This document shows, one piece after another, positions 54,659 through 63,733 of a stretch of DNA of 64,000 nt (positions are counted from its first letter, which is position 1; every line of letters begins with the position of its first letter). The notes beneath the pieces are model-generated. The model was not told the DNA's origin. It saw only the letters and a program-made list of their open reading frames with translations, and ran no database searches. Where the stretch lies: NCBI GenBank assembly GCA_030637025.1, contig DAOVVV010000002.1, positions 31,799 through 95,798 on the forward strand. The letters run 5' to 3'. The DNA is from JAGLHV01 sp023143305 [NCBI: Clostridia bacterium] (GTDB lineage Bacteria > CBDUZB01 > JAGLHV01). Both the position numbers and the translations under genes were made by a program.

Positions 54659-55303
54659 TTAAATACAAGGTTTTTTATTTTTTTCGTGTCTGCTTGAAAA
54701 AACATTCCAGGCTATGGCAAACCCCAAAAAGGGCAATAATTCATAAGCAAATTTTAACCCTTTTTTAAAAGGGGAATTCATAATTTTTAAAATAGCGGCT
54801 ATCACAGGGGTCGTAATCACTAAAGCAAAAAAATAAAACAAAAAAGAGCTAACAAAAACAGTTAATATTACTGCCCATTTAAGAAAAACAATCTTGTTTA
54901 GTTTGTCTTTTTCTATCCATTCTTCAATCCAACGATTACATAATTTGTTTTTATATCTCCACCAAACATCCACCTTCTTAAATAGCCACCCATAAGGAAT
55001 AGCTAAAGCCATTGATAAAACCACAATTTCCCCGGAGAATTTTCCAGATAAAATAACCAAACCGGCAGATAATATTCCTATTGCACCTGTATTCCAGGGA
55101 ATTGCCACCCCCATAGAAATACCGCCTATCCACATCAATTCTACCAAAGCCCCTACTAAAATACCTGTTTGGATTTCACCTAGTATTAACCCAACAATGG
55201 TCCCGGCAACGAAAGGACGATAAAGCATCATCTGCCCAACGACCCGGGAATCCAGATTTAATATTCCTCCAATAATACTTATCCACAAAATCTTATAAAA
55301 CAT
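54659..55303 (-). CDS. PTS mannose/sorbose-type EIIC component (short C-terminus)
   Basis: A 214-residue hydrophobic protein with the EIIC hallmarks LDSRVVGQMMLYRPFVAGTIVGLILGE, GALVELMWIGGISMG and IPWNTGAIGILSAG. It ends soon after LPFLGFAIAWNVFSSRH, about 30-50 residues before family members usually end, and the following sequence has no in-frame continuation. So it is either a natural short form or a slightly decayed permease. Confidence 0.9.
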   Translation of the reverse strand: MFYKILWISIIGGILNLDSRVVGQMMLYRPFVAGTIVGLILGEIQTGILVGALVELMWIGGISMGVAIPWNTGAIGILSAGLVILSGKFSGEIVVLSMALAIPYGWLFKKVDVWWRYKNKLCNRWIEEWIEKDKLNKIVFLKWAVILTVFVSSFLFYFFALVITTPVIAAILKIMNSPFKKGLKFAYELLPFLGFAIAWNVFSSRHEKNKKPCI

Positions 55304-55396
55304 TTTTTTTCCTTCTTTAATCCTAAAACAATATCTCTCACTTAAATTTTAATTGCACAGCAACAGAAATAATAATAAACAATATTTTACGGCTTT

Positions 55397-57586
55397 TTAA
55401 TTAAACGCATCGACCGTGGAGTCCTCGTATGTTTTTATCAACTTATTAATTTCAATTTTAAATGGCTGATTATTTTTCAACTTTATTTTCCAGTTAGGTA
55501 AAACTACCGATTCCTGATATCCTTTTTCCAATCCACCTTCGGATAAAGAAACAGTTTCTATCGGAAAATACCACACAGAACAAGGCAGATTAAAAATCAT
55601 GTTTATATCTAAACCATGGTACTTATCCCTCATTCCAAACCGAGAAGTTTCAGGGGTTATGTCAGAAAAAGAAAACAAATTATTTTCCAAAGTAATACCC
55701 GGAATATAATAATGACATAGAGAATCATAAGGATTAGAAAAAGAAAAATTAAATTCCGGAGCAAACCAAACACAAATCGACTTCTTTCCCAAATTAACAA
55801 TTTCATAATTAATCAGCATGCCTTCCTGATGAAAAGTAATAATCTTTTTTACACAAACAGGGACACTTGAATCATCCGCCCATACATTTCCTTCCCTTTC
55901 CAAACACAAAATTGTTTTATTTTTTTCTTTTTTCACGTGCGAAAAATAAGGTTGATTAATGAAATCACCTTGCTCACCGTAATGACATTTCTTAAAACCA
56001 TTAAGATCAGTGTCAGGATGAAGAAAATGATCCAATAAAGAACTTCTGGAATACCAATCATAAACCAAATAATCTTTCAACCCTTTTTCTTTTTCTTTGA
56101 CTAAATTATGAATAGATGCCGGCTGATGAGAACTAACTTCTTTTTGATTATCCGTATTATCTAATAATCTCCGATGATAAGTTTCTTTAGTCCTTTTTAA
56201 TGTATTAATAATATTTACATTTTTAGGTTTATAATCCAACTCAAACAAAGAACCACCTTTATTTAAGTCAAAATAAAAATTAAATACAGGATTGCTAATT
56301 AAAATTTCCTCTTCCCCATCAGCATTAAAATCTATCCGCTCCACTTCCTGCCAAAACTTTTCTGTCGAATAAAAATATAAATCAGTAATTTTTTCAGACT
56401 TGATTAAATGTTCATAAATTGCATTACGTAAATGCCCCAGATAAAGTCCTCCAAAAACACCATGCCAATAAGAACAATTACATTGCCCCTGCCAAAGTTC
56501 ATCATAAGCTTCTTCCAGATGTAATTTAGCAGTTGTATCTTTTCTTTTTTCTACTATATTTTTCATTTTATCAACCTTATTGCTCACATATAACATTTTC
56601 TTATGCATATTATTACTTTCCGGATATTTAGTAAAAAAATTCCACCAGAGACCACCCTTTATAAACCTTCTCCATTGCTCTGCATCGGGTAAATGTTTTA
56701 TTTTCTCTTCCAGGTCTTCCAATTCCATCTGAGCCGAAGGCAATAAAGACCATTTCATCATTTCCTCATAAGAAGCCAAAGGCAAATATATTCTACCTTT
56801 TGATTTATGACTCTTTAAATATTGGGAAAAAGTAGTAGAAATCAGCCACTTTTTATTTTTCTCCAACATATTAAAAAAATTCCTTAACCATTTATCCTGA
56901 TAAACATGTTTAAAAGTTTCCGGCCAAACTCCAAACTTTTCTCCATCATCCGCCATTACTAAAAGAGATCCGTTTCTATCAGCTCTACTCTTAAAATAAT
57001 CCAAAATGTCATCCGGCATAGCAAAGGGAATCATATAACGTAATTTCTTATTAATAGGAAAAACTTTTAAAGTTTCTCCTTCCTGCTCTGTAGTATAATA
57101 TCCTCCCAAATCAGCATCATAAAGGCCTGCCATTTTGAAATGGGTATCATCAACCACAACATATTCTATACCTGTCTTAACTAATACTTTAACCAGATTT
57201 TGATCCCATATCCGCTCTGCTAACCACATTCCTTTGGGTTGGCAACCTATATTTTCCTTTATGAATTTAGTTAATTTTTCAATCTGCCCTATTTTATCCC
57301 TATCCGGTAAAAAAGGTAATATTGGTTCATAAAAACCACCGGTCATTATCTCTACCTGTCCCCGATTTACCATTGAAATAATATTCTCCAATAAAGCAGG
57401 ATAATTTTTCTTTATCCAGGAAAGAAGTATCCCTGAATAATGCAGAGTTAATTTTATATGGGGGTACTCTTTTAATACTTCAAAGAAAGGCAAATAAGCA
57501 TTTTCACATGCCCAATGAAAAACATGCTCAAAATTACCTACGGGTTGATGATTATGAAGTCCAAAAGTAAAATATATTTTTTTCAT
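55397..57586 (-). CDS. GH57 4-alpha-glucanotransferase/alpha-amylase-like protein (DUF1925, DUF1926)
   Basis: A 729-residue GH57 enzyme. It starts IYFTFGLHNHQPVGNFEHVF (conserved histidines), has the nucleophile in GMWLAERIWD and the acid/base aspartate in VMADDGEKFGVWP, then a DUF1925-like middle domain and a DUF1926-like C-terminal domain (GSLFELDYKPKNVN). Such proteins transfer or hydrolyse alpha-1,4-glucans such as maltodextrins or glycogen in the cytoplasm. It is inserted between the EIIB and EIIC genes, which suggests that sugars delivered by this PTS feed alpha-glucan metabolism or that both share regulation. The context is unusual for a mannose-type PTS. Confidence 0.88.
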   Translation of the reverse strand: MKKIYFTFGLHNHQPVGNFEHVFHWACENAYLPFFEVLKEYPHIKLTLHYSGILLSWIKKNYPALLENIISMVNRGQVEIMTGGFYEPILPFLPDRDKIGQIEKLTKFIKENIGCQPKGMWLAERIWDQNLVKVLVKTGIEYVVVDDTHFKMAGLYDADLGGYYTTEQEGETLKVFPINKKLRYMIPFAMPDDILDYFKSRADRNGSLLVMADDGEKFGVWPETFKHVYQDKWLRNFFNMLEKNKKWLISTTFSQYLKSHKSKGRIYLPLASYEEMMKWSLLPSAQMELEDLEEKIKHLPDAEQWRRFIKGGLWWNFFTKYPESNNMHKKMLYVSNKVDKMKNIVEKRKDTTAKLHLEEAYDELWQGQCNCSYWHGVFGGLYLGHLRNAIYEHLIKSEKITDLYFYSTEKFWQEVERIDFNADGEEEILISNPVFNFYFDLNKGGSLFELDYKPKNVNIINTLKRTKETYHRRLLDNTDNQKEVSSHQPASIHNLVKEKEKGLKDYLVYDWYSRSSLLDHFLHPDTDLNGFKKCHYGEQGDFINQPYFSHVKKEKNKTILCLEREGNVWADDSSVPVCVKKIITFHQEGMLINYEIVNLGKKSICVWFAPEFNFSFSNPYDSLCHYYIPGITLENNLFSFSDITPETSRFGMRDKYHGLDINMIFNLPCSVWYFPIETVSLSEGGLEKGYQESVVLPNWKIKLKNNQPFKIEINKLIKTYEDSTVDAFN

Positions 57587-57721
57587 TTTTTTTTCTTAAT
57601 TAACCAGATTTAAATTCATTATAAACATATAAATCTATCCTTCAAGTTTTTAAATCCTTTGTTTTTCTAAATTGTATATTCTTATCTGCTGTCTTTATGA
57701 TGAACAATAAACAAATGTTTT

Positions 57722-58198
57722 TTATTTAATATAATCCATAATATTTTTGCGCTCATCCAAAGGAAGCAATCTTACTTCCAAATTTATTCCTAACTGTTCA
57801 AGTTTCATGAAAGCATTTTTATCTTCCTCATCAATTGAGATAGAAGGTAAAATATATTTTTTCCCTGATGAATAATGCATTCCTCCTATATTAACAGAAT
57901 CTATTTCCATTCCGGTTCTTATTAACTTTAAAACATCATGAGGAGAAGTCACCAGAACCAATAGATTATAGTCATCAAGATATCTATTCTTTACCCTCTC
58001 TGCAATTTCTCCAAAACTAAAAACCTCAACTTTAATAGAAGAAGGAACTACCATGTTAAATAAAACTCTTTGCATCGGATCATTTGATATCTTATCATTA
58101 ATAATCACGATACAATTTACATTAATATATTTAAGCCATCCCTCTACTATCTGACCGTGAATAAGTCTGTCATCTATACGAATTAAAACTAATTTCAC
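57722..58198 (-). CDS. PTS mannose/sorbose-type EIIB component
   Basis: A 158-residue EIIB. Its active histidine is in RIDDRLIHGQIVEGW, the standard EIIB-Man/Sor site, followed by INDKISNDPMQRVLF and later VNIGGMHYSSGKKYI. It accepts phosphate from EIIA and delivers it to incoming sugar. The EIIA gene's last four bases overlap its start. Confidence 0.95.
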   Translation of the reverse strand: MKLVLIRIDDRLIHGQIVEGWLKYINVNCIVIINDKISNDPMQRVLFNMVVPSSIKVEVFSFGEIAERVKNRYLDDYNLLVLVTSPHDVLKLIRTGMEIDSVNIGGMHYSSGKKYILPSISIDEEDKNAFMKLEQLGINLEVRLLPLDERKNIMDYIK

Positions 58199-58629
58199 TT
58201 TTTATTCAACCTCTCTAAAAAAACATTTTTAGTATCTATTATACTTTCTTTGCCTTTCCTGCAAATCTCTTTAACCAATAAGGACAGTTCCATATTTGAC
58301 CGAAGTGAAAATGTTTTTAATAACATTGGCAAATTAACACCACTTATAATTTCCAATTTGTCTTCTTGTATAAAAGGGAAACACGCATTACAAGGTGTTC
58401 CTCCAAACATATCAACGAAAACTAACGCCCCTTTTTGTCCACACACTTTTTCTTTTGCTTTTTTTAATTTTTCCCTTGCCGTATCCAGGTTGTCATTACA
58501 AAACAAAGAAATCACTTCTACTTTTTCCTGAACACCTATAATTTCTTCCACTACCGAAAACAACTCCTTACCAAAATTATAATGGGTAATAATTATTATT
58601 CCTATCAATTTATTTTTTTGTTCTTTCAT
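58195..58629 (-). CDS. PTS mannose/sorbose-type EIIA component
   Basis: A 144-residue EIIA. The phosphorylated histidine is in IIITHYNFGKELF, and VFVDMFGGTPCNACF matches the conserved family block. It lies 33 bp downstream of rapZ and overlaps EIIB by four bases. Confidence 0.93.
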   Translation of the reverse strand: MKEQKNKLIGIIIITHYNFGKELFSVVEEIIGVQEKVEVISLFCNDNLDTAREKLKKAKEKVCGQKGALVFVDMFGGTPCNACFPFIQEDKLEIISGVNLPMLLKTFSLRSNMELSLLVKEICRKGKESIIDTKNVFLERLNKK

Positions 58630-58662
58630 TGGAAATATTCTCTTTAAAAGGTAATAAGAATT

Positions 58663-59535
58663 TTATTTTTTTTCTATATCACGATGTATAACTTTTATAT
58701 TTATACCCCTTTTTTCCAAAAGGCATTTCAATTCATTAATCAGCACTACCGAACGATGTCTCCCACCCGTACATCCAATTGCTATGGTTAAATAATATTT
58801 TCCCTCTTTTATATAGTGTGGCAATAAAAACATTATTAAATCAAAAAATTTTTTTATAAATTTTTTAGTGGAACTTTTACTCATTACAAAATCACGAACC
58901 TCAATCTGGTTTCCGGTAAAACATTTTAACTCTTTTACATATTGTGGATTAGATAAAAACCGAACATCCATCACTACATCCGCATCTAAAGGAAGACCAT
59001 ATTTATAACCAAAAGAAAGCAACCGAAAATTAAGCTTCGTTTTCCCTTTAATTTTTAAACAAAAAGAATTAATAATTTCCTTTAGTTCATTAAGATTAAA
59101 ATTAGTAGTATCAATAATTTTATCAGCTTTTCCTTCAAATTCCTGTAATTTCTCCCTTTCTTTTTTAATCCCACTCAAAATTGCTTCTTCATTTTTAGCT
59201 AAAGGATGTCTTCTTCTTGTTTCGCTATATCGTCGAACCAAAATTTCATCGGAAGCATCCAAAAAAATTATTTTATATTTAATTTTCATTTCTTTCAATT
59301 TTTGTAGAGAATAAAACAGGTCATCTAGAAATTCTCCCTCTCTTATATCAATTCCCAAAGCTACTTTAACCATTTTACTTCCGGATCTCAAACAAATCTC
59401 TGCAAATTTAGGAATAAGAGTGGTTGGCAAATTATCAACACAAAAAAAACCTATATCTTCAAGACATTTTATTGCCTGACTTTTCCCTGCACCTGAAATT
59501 CCGGTAACAATTATAAATTCTACATTAATTTTCAC
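58663..59535 (-). CDS. rapZ: RNase adapter protein RapZ (P-loop)
   Basis: A 290-residue protein: Walker A in VTGISGAGKSQAI, the CVDNLPTTLIPKF segment, SETRRRHPLA, and the C-terminal CTGGRHRSVVL. In E. coli RapZ binds glucosamine-6-phosphate and guides small-RNA decay; in other phyla its partner is unknown. It overlaps hprK by 11 bp and precedes the PTS EIIA gene, a conserved association with phosphotransferase systems. Confidence 0.95.
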   Translation of the reverse strand: MKINVEFIIVTGISGAGKSQAIKCLEDIGFFCVDNLPTTLIPKFAEICLRSGSKMVKVALGIDIREGEFLDDLFYSLQKLKEMKIKYKIIFLDASDEILVRRYSETRRRHPLAKNEEAILSGIKKEREKLQEFEGKADKIIDTTNFNLNELKEIINSFCLKIKGKTKLNFRLLSFGYKYGLPLDADVVMDVRFLSNPQYVKELKCFTGNQIEVRDFVMSKSSTKKFIKKFFDLIMFLLPHYIKEGKYYLTIAIGCTGGRHRSVVLINELKCLLEKRGINIKVIHRDIEKK

Positions 59536-60478
59536 TTTTTTTATCTCTCTTCAGTTTCATTTCACGAATTAACCGCTTATTTAATTCATAAGCACTATGT
59601 CGACCCTCATTTTTCAACCTCTGATTCATAGCGGCAACTTCTATAATCATTGCTGTATTCCTTCCCGGCCTGACAGGAATAAGTAATTCCGGCAATCTTA
59701 CACCTAAAATACTAACTAATTTTTCATCTAAACCTACCCGGTCATAAACTTTATTTTCGCGCCATTCTTCCAAACGAACAATTAATTCTATAGAATTAAC
59801 ATCTTTGACTGCTCCTATACCAAAAAGGGTAGCAACATTAATAATTCCCATGCCCCTTACTTCCATATGATGACGGATTAATTCATTACCTGTACCCACT
59901 AAAAACTGACCTGTTTTTCTGGTTATATCAACTACATCATCAGCAATTAAACGATGTCCTTTTTTTACTAATCCCAAAGCACATTCGCTTTTACCTATAC
60001 CACTTTTTCCTAAAATTAATACGCCCATTCCATAAACTTCTACTAAAACACCTAATATAGTTGTCCTGAGAGCAAATTTATCTTCTAAATAAGCTGTAAT
60101 TTTGCTGATAAATTTAGAAGTTAAAAGAGATGTTCTAAAAAGAGCAATTTTTTTCTTCCGGGAAACATCTATCAATTCTTGTGGAGAAACCAGATTACGC
60201 GTAATTACAAAGCAAGGTATGTTATAAGAAAGGACTTTTTCCAAGACCTGTTTTCTTTTCCCCTGAGATAACTTTCGCAAATAAGACATTTCACCATTAC
60301 CTAAGACCTGCAACCGTTCAAAAGGAAAATCATCAAAATACCCGGTTAAAGCAAGTCCCGGACGATTAATTTCACAAACACTAATTTTCCTATCCAACCC
60401 ATCTTCTCCGCTGAGAAGTTCAAGTTTTATTTTTTTCTTCCCTTCTTTAAATAATTTTCTTACTTCAATTTCCGGCAT
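59525..60478 (-). CDS. hprK: HPr kinase/phosphorylase
   Basis: A 317-residue bifunctional kinase/phosphorylase. The P-loop is VLILGKSGIGKSECALGLV, with HRLIADDVVDI next to it, and the HPrK signature EVRGMGIINVATLFGIGAV is present. The N-terminal domain is shorter and variable. It phosphorylates HPr at Ser-46, here the serine in NGKSIMG. It lies 11 bp into rapZ and downstream of repeat A copy 5. Confidence 0.96.
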   Translation of the reverse strand: MPEIEVRKLFKEGKKKIKLELLSGEDGLDRKISVCEINRPGLALTGYFDDFPFERLQVLGNGEMSYLRKLSQGKRKQVLEKVLSYNIPCFVITRNLVSPQELIDVSRKKKIALFRTSLLTSKFISKITAYLEDKFALRTTILGVLVEVYGMGVLILGKSGIGKSECALGLVKKGHRLIADDVVDITRKTGQFLVGTGNELIRHHMEVRGMGIINVATLFGIGAVKDVNSIELIVRLEEWRENKVYDRVGLDEKLVSILGVRLPELLIPVRPGRNTAMIIEVAAMNQRLKNEGRHSAYELNKRLIREMKLKRDKKSEN

Positions 60479-60527
60479 AATATCACCTAAAATTATATTA
60501 AAATATTTAATTTGTTTTTTGATATTT

Positions 60528-60708
60528 AATTCAATGAAACTTAGAGTTTTTTCAGCTACGCTGATAAAAACTCTGTAGTCGGATTAATCCTGAGCACTTC
60601 AGCTGAGTTTATCCTGAACATAATCAAAGGACTCAGCATAAACTCCCTTGAAGGAAGTCGAGGTATCTCGAGTTTAATTCCCCGCAGTTTACTGCGGAGT
60701 AGTTGATT
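60528..60708 (-). repeat. Dispersed repeat family A, copy 5 (inverted)
   Basis: Reverse orientation, beginning ATTCAATGAAACTTAGAGTTTT and ending CCCCGCAGTTTACTGCGGAGTAGTTGATT. It includes CCTGAGCACTTCAGC, CTCAGCATAAACTCCC and a CTCGAGGTATCTCGAG-like small palindrome. Its end is 1-2 bases from the ptsN stop codon at 60710, much as copy 4 abuts lepA. Confidence 0.85.
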
Positions 60709-60709
60709 T

Positions 60710-61168
60710 TTAATATTCATCTTCTTCCTTAATAATTTTTATTATTTCATCAACACTGGCAGCATTTCTCAATGCCTGACGAAAAAATTTATCCTTCAAA
60801 AGACGTGAAATTTTAGCTAATGCTTTAAGATGAATACCAGCTAAATCGGGTGGAGCAATAAGCAGAAAAATCAAATAAACCGGTTCTCCATCAAGAGCAT
60901 CAAAATCAACACCTTTTTTAGAAACACCAAAGGCAGCAATAATATTAGTTACTCCACTTGATTTTCCATGAGGAATGGCAATTCCTTGCCCGATACCGGT
61001 AGAACCCAGTTTTTCTCTTTCCATTAAAATTTTAACGACTTTTTCCCGATTTTTTATTTTTTTGGCCTTATATAAAAGACCTACGATCTCTTCTATTGCT
61101 TCTTTTTTGCTTTGACTTTTTAAATCTGCAATTACAGCATTTTTACACAAAAAATCAAGAATTTTCAT
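60710..61168 (-). CDS. PTS EIIA of fructose/nitrogen type (PtsN-like)
   Basis: A 152-residue EIIA-Ntr/Fru protein. Its histidine is in GIAIPHGKSSGV, preceded by REKLGSTGIGQ and followed by KGVDFDALDGEPVYLIFLLIAP. No EIIB or EIIC of fructose type is nearby, and it sits beside hpf and hprK, so a regulatory PtsN role is more likely than transport. Confidence 0.93.
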   Translation of the reverse strand: MKILDFLCKNAVIADLKSQSKKEAIEEIVGLLYKAKKIKNREKVVKILMEREKLGSTGIGQGIAIPHGKSSGVTNIIAAFGVSKKGVDFDALDGEPVYLIFLLIAPPDLAGIHLKALAKISRLLKDKFFRQALRNAASVDEIIKIIKEEDEY

Positions 61169-61218
61169 CCATTTTTCTCCTTTTTATATTAAAATATGTT
61201 TTGTTAATAAATTAATTT

Positions 61219-61749
61219 CTATATTTTAAATTCTATTACTTCATATCTTTTCTCTTTTTTTCGATAAAGCATACTAATTTTATCCGTATCACTGTTTATA
61301 AATACAAAAAAAGTATCTTTCCCTGATTCTATAAATGTAAGAGCTTCTTCCAAAGACATAGATTCCACTTTTATCCTCTTGGCATTTAATTTAACTTTTA
61401 AAGCTCGTTTTTTTTCTTCAAGAAAATCCACCGATGATTCTTCATCATACCGTTTATCTTTCCGGTGTTCTCTTAATTTTTCTTTATATTTCTTTAATTG
61501 CTTTACCACTTTATCCATTACTTTATCTATTGCTGTGTATAGATCTTCTGCCTTTTCTTTTGCCCGAATATGTTCTCCCCCTGTTTGAATAAAAACTTCA
61601 GCAACATGTAAATGTTTTTCGAGGTTTAAAATTAATTCGGTGTTCACTAAACGATTTAAATACTTCTTGATTTTTTCTGCTTTTTTATAAATATAACCTC
61701 TCAATCGTGGTGTTAATTTAATACGCCTGGTAGTTATTTTAACAATCAT
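61219..61749 (-). CDS. hpf: Long-form ribosome hibernation-promoting factor HPF
   Basis: A 176-residue protein. The N-terminal domain (ITTRRIKLTPRLRGYIYKKAEKI, VAEVFIQTGGEHIRAKEKAEDLYTAIDKVMDKV) is the YfiA/RaiA fold, followed by a linker and the C-terminal dimerisation domain (LEEALTFIESGKDTFFVFINSDTDKISMLYRKKE). This long form dimerises 70S ribosomes to 100S. It is between lptB and the PtsN-type EIIA. Confidence 0.95.
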   Translation of the reverse strand: MIVKITTRRIKLTPRLRGYIYKKAEKIKKYLNRLVNTELILNLEKHLHVAEVFIQTGGEHIRAKEKAEDLYTAIDKVMDKVVKQLKKYKEKLREHRKDKRYDEESSVDFLEEKKRALKVKLNAKRIKVESMSLEEALTFIESGKDTFFVFINSDTDKISMLYRKKEKRYEVIEFKI

Positions 61750-61761
61750 TTTCCCTCCTTT

Positions 61762-62481
61762 CTATAATTTAAAATTATTCCCTAAATAAACTTCTTTAGC
61801 CTTTTCATTTTTAATTAAATCTTTTGCCGTTCCCTGAAATAATATTTTACCCTCATAAATTATATAAGCCCGATCAATAATTTCCAAAGTCTCCCTCACT
61901 CTGTGATCCGTAATTAAGACCCCTAAATCCTTCTTTTTCAGTTGAAAAATAATCTTTTGAATATCCATAACCGCTAATGGATCTATACCTGTAAATGGTT
62001 CATCTAACAAAATAAACTTAGGAGTAGTCACTAATGCTCGGGATATTTCCACTCTCCTTTTCTCACCCCCCGACAAAGTATAGGCCTTATTCTTAGCCAA
62101 GCGGGCAATCCCTAATTCTGATAAAAGCTTTTCTAATTTCCTTTTTTTCTCTTTTTTCGTCAACGGTAACGTTTCTAATATCGCCAAAACGTTTTCTTCT
62201 ACAGTTAAACCACGAAAAATAGACGGATCCTGAGATAAATATCCTAAGCCGATCCTTGCCCGTTTATACATTGGTAAATGGGTAATTTCCTCATCTCCCA
62301 TAAAAATACTACCATTATCAGATTTAAGTAATCCAACAATCATATAAAAAGTAGTACTTTTTCCCGCTCCATTAGGCCCTAACAAACCAACAACTTCACC
62401 TTTATTGACTTTAATAGAAACACTATCGACCACTCGACGATGAGCAAAACTTTTAGTTAAATTCGAAACATATAATCCCAT
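61762..62481 (-). CDS. lptB: LPS export ABC transporter ATP-binding protein LptB
   Basis: A 239-residue ABC ATPase. Walker A GLLGPNGAGKSTTFYM, ABC signature TLSGGEKRRVEISRAL, Walker B KFILLDEPFTGID and the H-loop ITDHRVRETLEI are all present, and the sequence is typical for LptB rather than other ABC proteins. It powers the LptB2FGC exporter. It follows lptA by 5 bp; lptF and lptG are outside the window. Confidence 0.95.
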   Translation of the reverse strand: MGLYVSNLTKSFAHRRVVDSVSIKVNKGEVVGLLGPNGAGKSTTFYMIVGLLKSDNGSIFMGDEEITHLPMYKRARIGLGYLSQDPSIFRGLTVEENVLAILETLPLTKKEKKRKLEKLLSELGIARLAKNKAYTLSGGEKRRVEISRALVTTPKFILLDEPFTGIDPLAVMDIQKIIFQLKKKDLGVLITDHRVRETLEIIDRAYIIYEGKILFQGTAKDLIKNEKAKEVYLGNNFKL

Positions 62482-62486
62482 TAATT

Positions 62487-63164
62487 TTAATTTCTCCCTT
62501 TTGAAACAACAGTTCCCATTACATTTCCTTCTAAAAATATTTTCTTTCGATTTATTAAAATGGTTATTTCATCTGCTTCGTAAGCACTAGTATTTTTTTC
62601 ATCTTCATAAAAAATTTGAGGACTACCGGATAAAATCATCCTTTTGGTTTTGTTAAGATACAAACCTTTTTCTCCCTGACCTTTTACACTTTCCCTGGAA
62701 AGCTTAACATTTCCTAATGCAATAACTTCTTCTTTATTTAAATCTGCCTCAATCCTATCACAGGTAAGGACAATTTGCTGTTCATCTGAATTGTCAATTG
62801 ATTTACGTATCATTTTTGGATTTCCCGTAATTATTCCATAATTCTTGTTTTTATAATAAACAATTTTTTCACCATAAACCTCCACTTTTTCACTATCCTT
62901 AACAGTCCCTACAAAATAAACATTCCCTTCCCCTTTTACTATTCCCCTTTTTTCAAAATTTTTCATTCTATCCGCAGTAATAACATTTTCCCCCTGAATC
63001 AATTTCACATTACCAATAAATGAAAAAATATCTTCTTTTTGTAAAACTTCCATTTGATCAGCGACTATAGTAACTTCTTCCTTTTTTGTCCGTGCATGGG
63101 AAACCAAAATCAAACAACATAAAAAAATATTAACCATGCAAAACCCTACAATTTTTTGTTCCAT
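62487..63164 (-). CDS. lptA: Periplasmic LPS transport protein LptA (OstA-like)
   Basis: A 225-residue exported protein with an N-terminal signal (KIVGFCMVNIFLCCLILVSHA) and OstA-type repeats such as VTIVADQMEVLQKEDIFSF-GNVKLIQGENVITAD, GNVYFVGT, ALGNVKLSR and FLEGNVMGTV. LptA bridges the inner and outer membranes for LPS. It is only 3 bp after lptC. Confidence 0.9.
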   Translation of the reverse strand: MEQKIVGFCMVNIFLCCLILVSHARTKKEEVTIVADQMEVLQKEDIFSFIGNVKLIQGENVITADRMKNFEKRGIVKGEGNVYFVGTVKDSEKVEVYGEKIVYYKNKNYGIITGNPKMIRKSIDNSDEQQIVLTCDRIEADLNKEEVIALGNVKLSRESVKGQGEKGLYLNKTKRMILSGSPQIFYEDEKNTSAYEADEITILINRKKIFLEGNVMGTVVSKGRN

Positions 63165-63167
63165 AGT

Positions 63168-63713
63168 TTATTTCCCCCTTATTGTCGCCTTTACATCTTT
63201 TTTAATTACTATTCTATTAAGATCCGGCGTTGCTTCCAACCCCCAACCGGTAATAATTACATCCCCTTTCTCTTCTTCAATAAAATCATCTGAAACGATT
63301 AACTTTCTATCACTATCCCATTTAACTTTTTTTGCCCGGATCTTTATGTCCTCAATTAAAGAATGTATTTCAACGTTGCCTTCTATTTCTATATCTCCTG
63401 TGTCCGAATAAGTTATCCCCTTTTCAGCACTCAAAACAGAAACCACTTCCCCGTTCTGGTATATTTCTATCCAGGGTTTGTAAACTATACAATATTCTTC
63501 GTTTTCAGCAATCTCTGCTTTTTGAGCTTCTAATTTCCATTGTTCTTCGCCCATTCTGGTCTGAATAATGCAAAATTTATCAATTGTTTGTTTAAATACG
63601 GTTTTAGTCCCTTTAGTTTTTCCTTTTTTACTTTTTACACAAGCAGAAAAAGTAAACACCCCTGCTGCTAATAATAAAACAAAATATTTTATGAGCTTAT
63701 TTTTTTTTATCAT
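63168..63713 (-). CDS. lptC: LPS export protein LptC (lipoprotein-like)
   Basis: A 181-residue product from the ATG at 63713, preceded by a GAGAGAA ribosome binding site. It has a signal peptide with a lipobox (KLIKYFVLLLAAGVFTFSAC) and the LptC beta-jellyroll pattern (EEQWKLEAQKAEIAENEEY, EIEGNVEIHSLIEDIKI, VIITGWGLEATPDL). LptC receives LPS from LptFG. A longer frame to 63881 runs into repeat A copy 6 and is not credible. Confidence 0.85.
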   Translation of the reverse strand: MIKKNKLIKYFVLLLAAGVFTFSACVKSKKGKTKGTKTVFKQTIDKFCIIQTRMGEEQWKLEAQKAEIAENEEYCIVYKPWIEIYQNGEVVSVLSAEKGITYSDTGDIEIEGNVEIHSLIEDIKIRAKKVKWDSDRKLIVSDDFIEEEKGDVIITGWGLEATPDLNRIVIKKDVKATIRGK

Positions 63714-63733
63714 AATTCTCTCAAAAGCAAACA

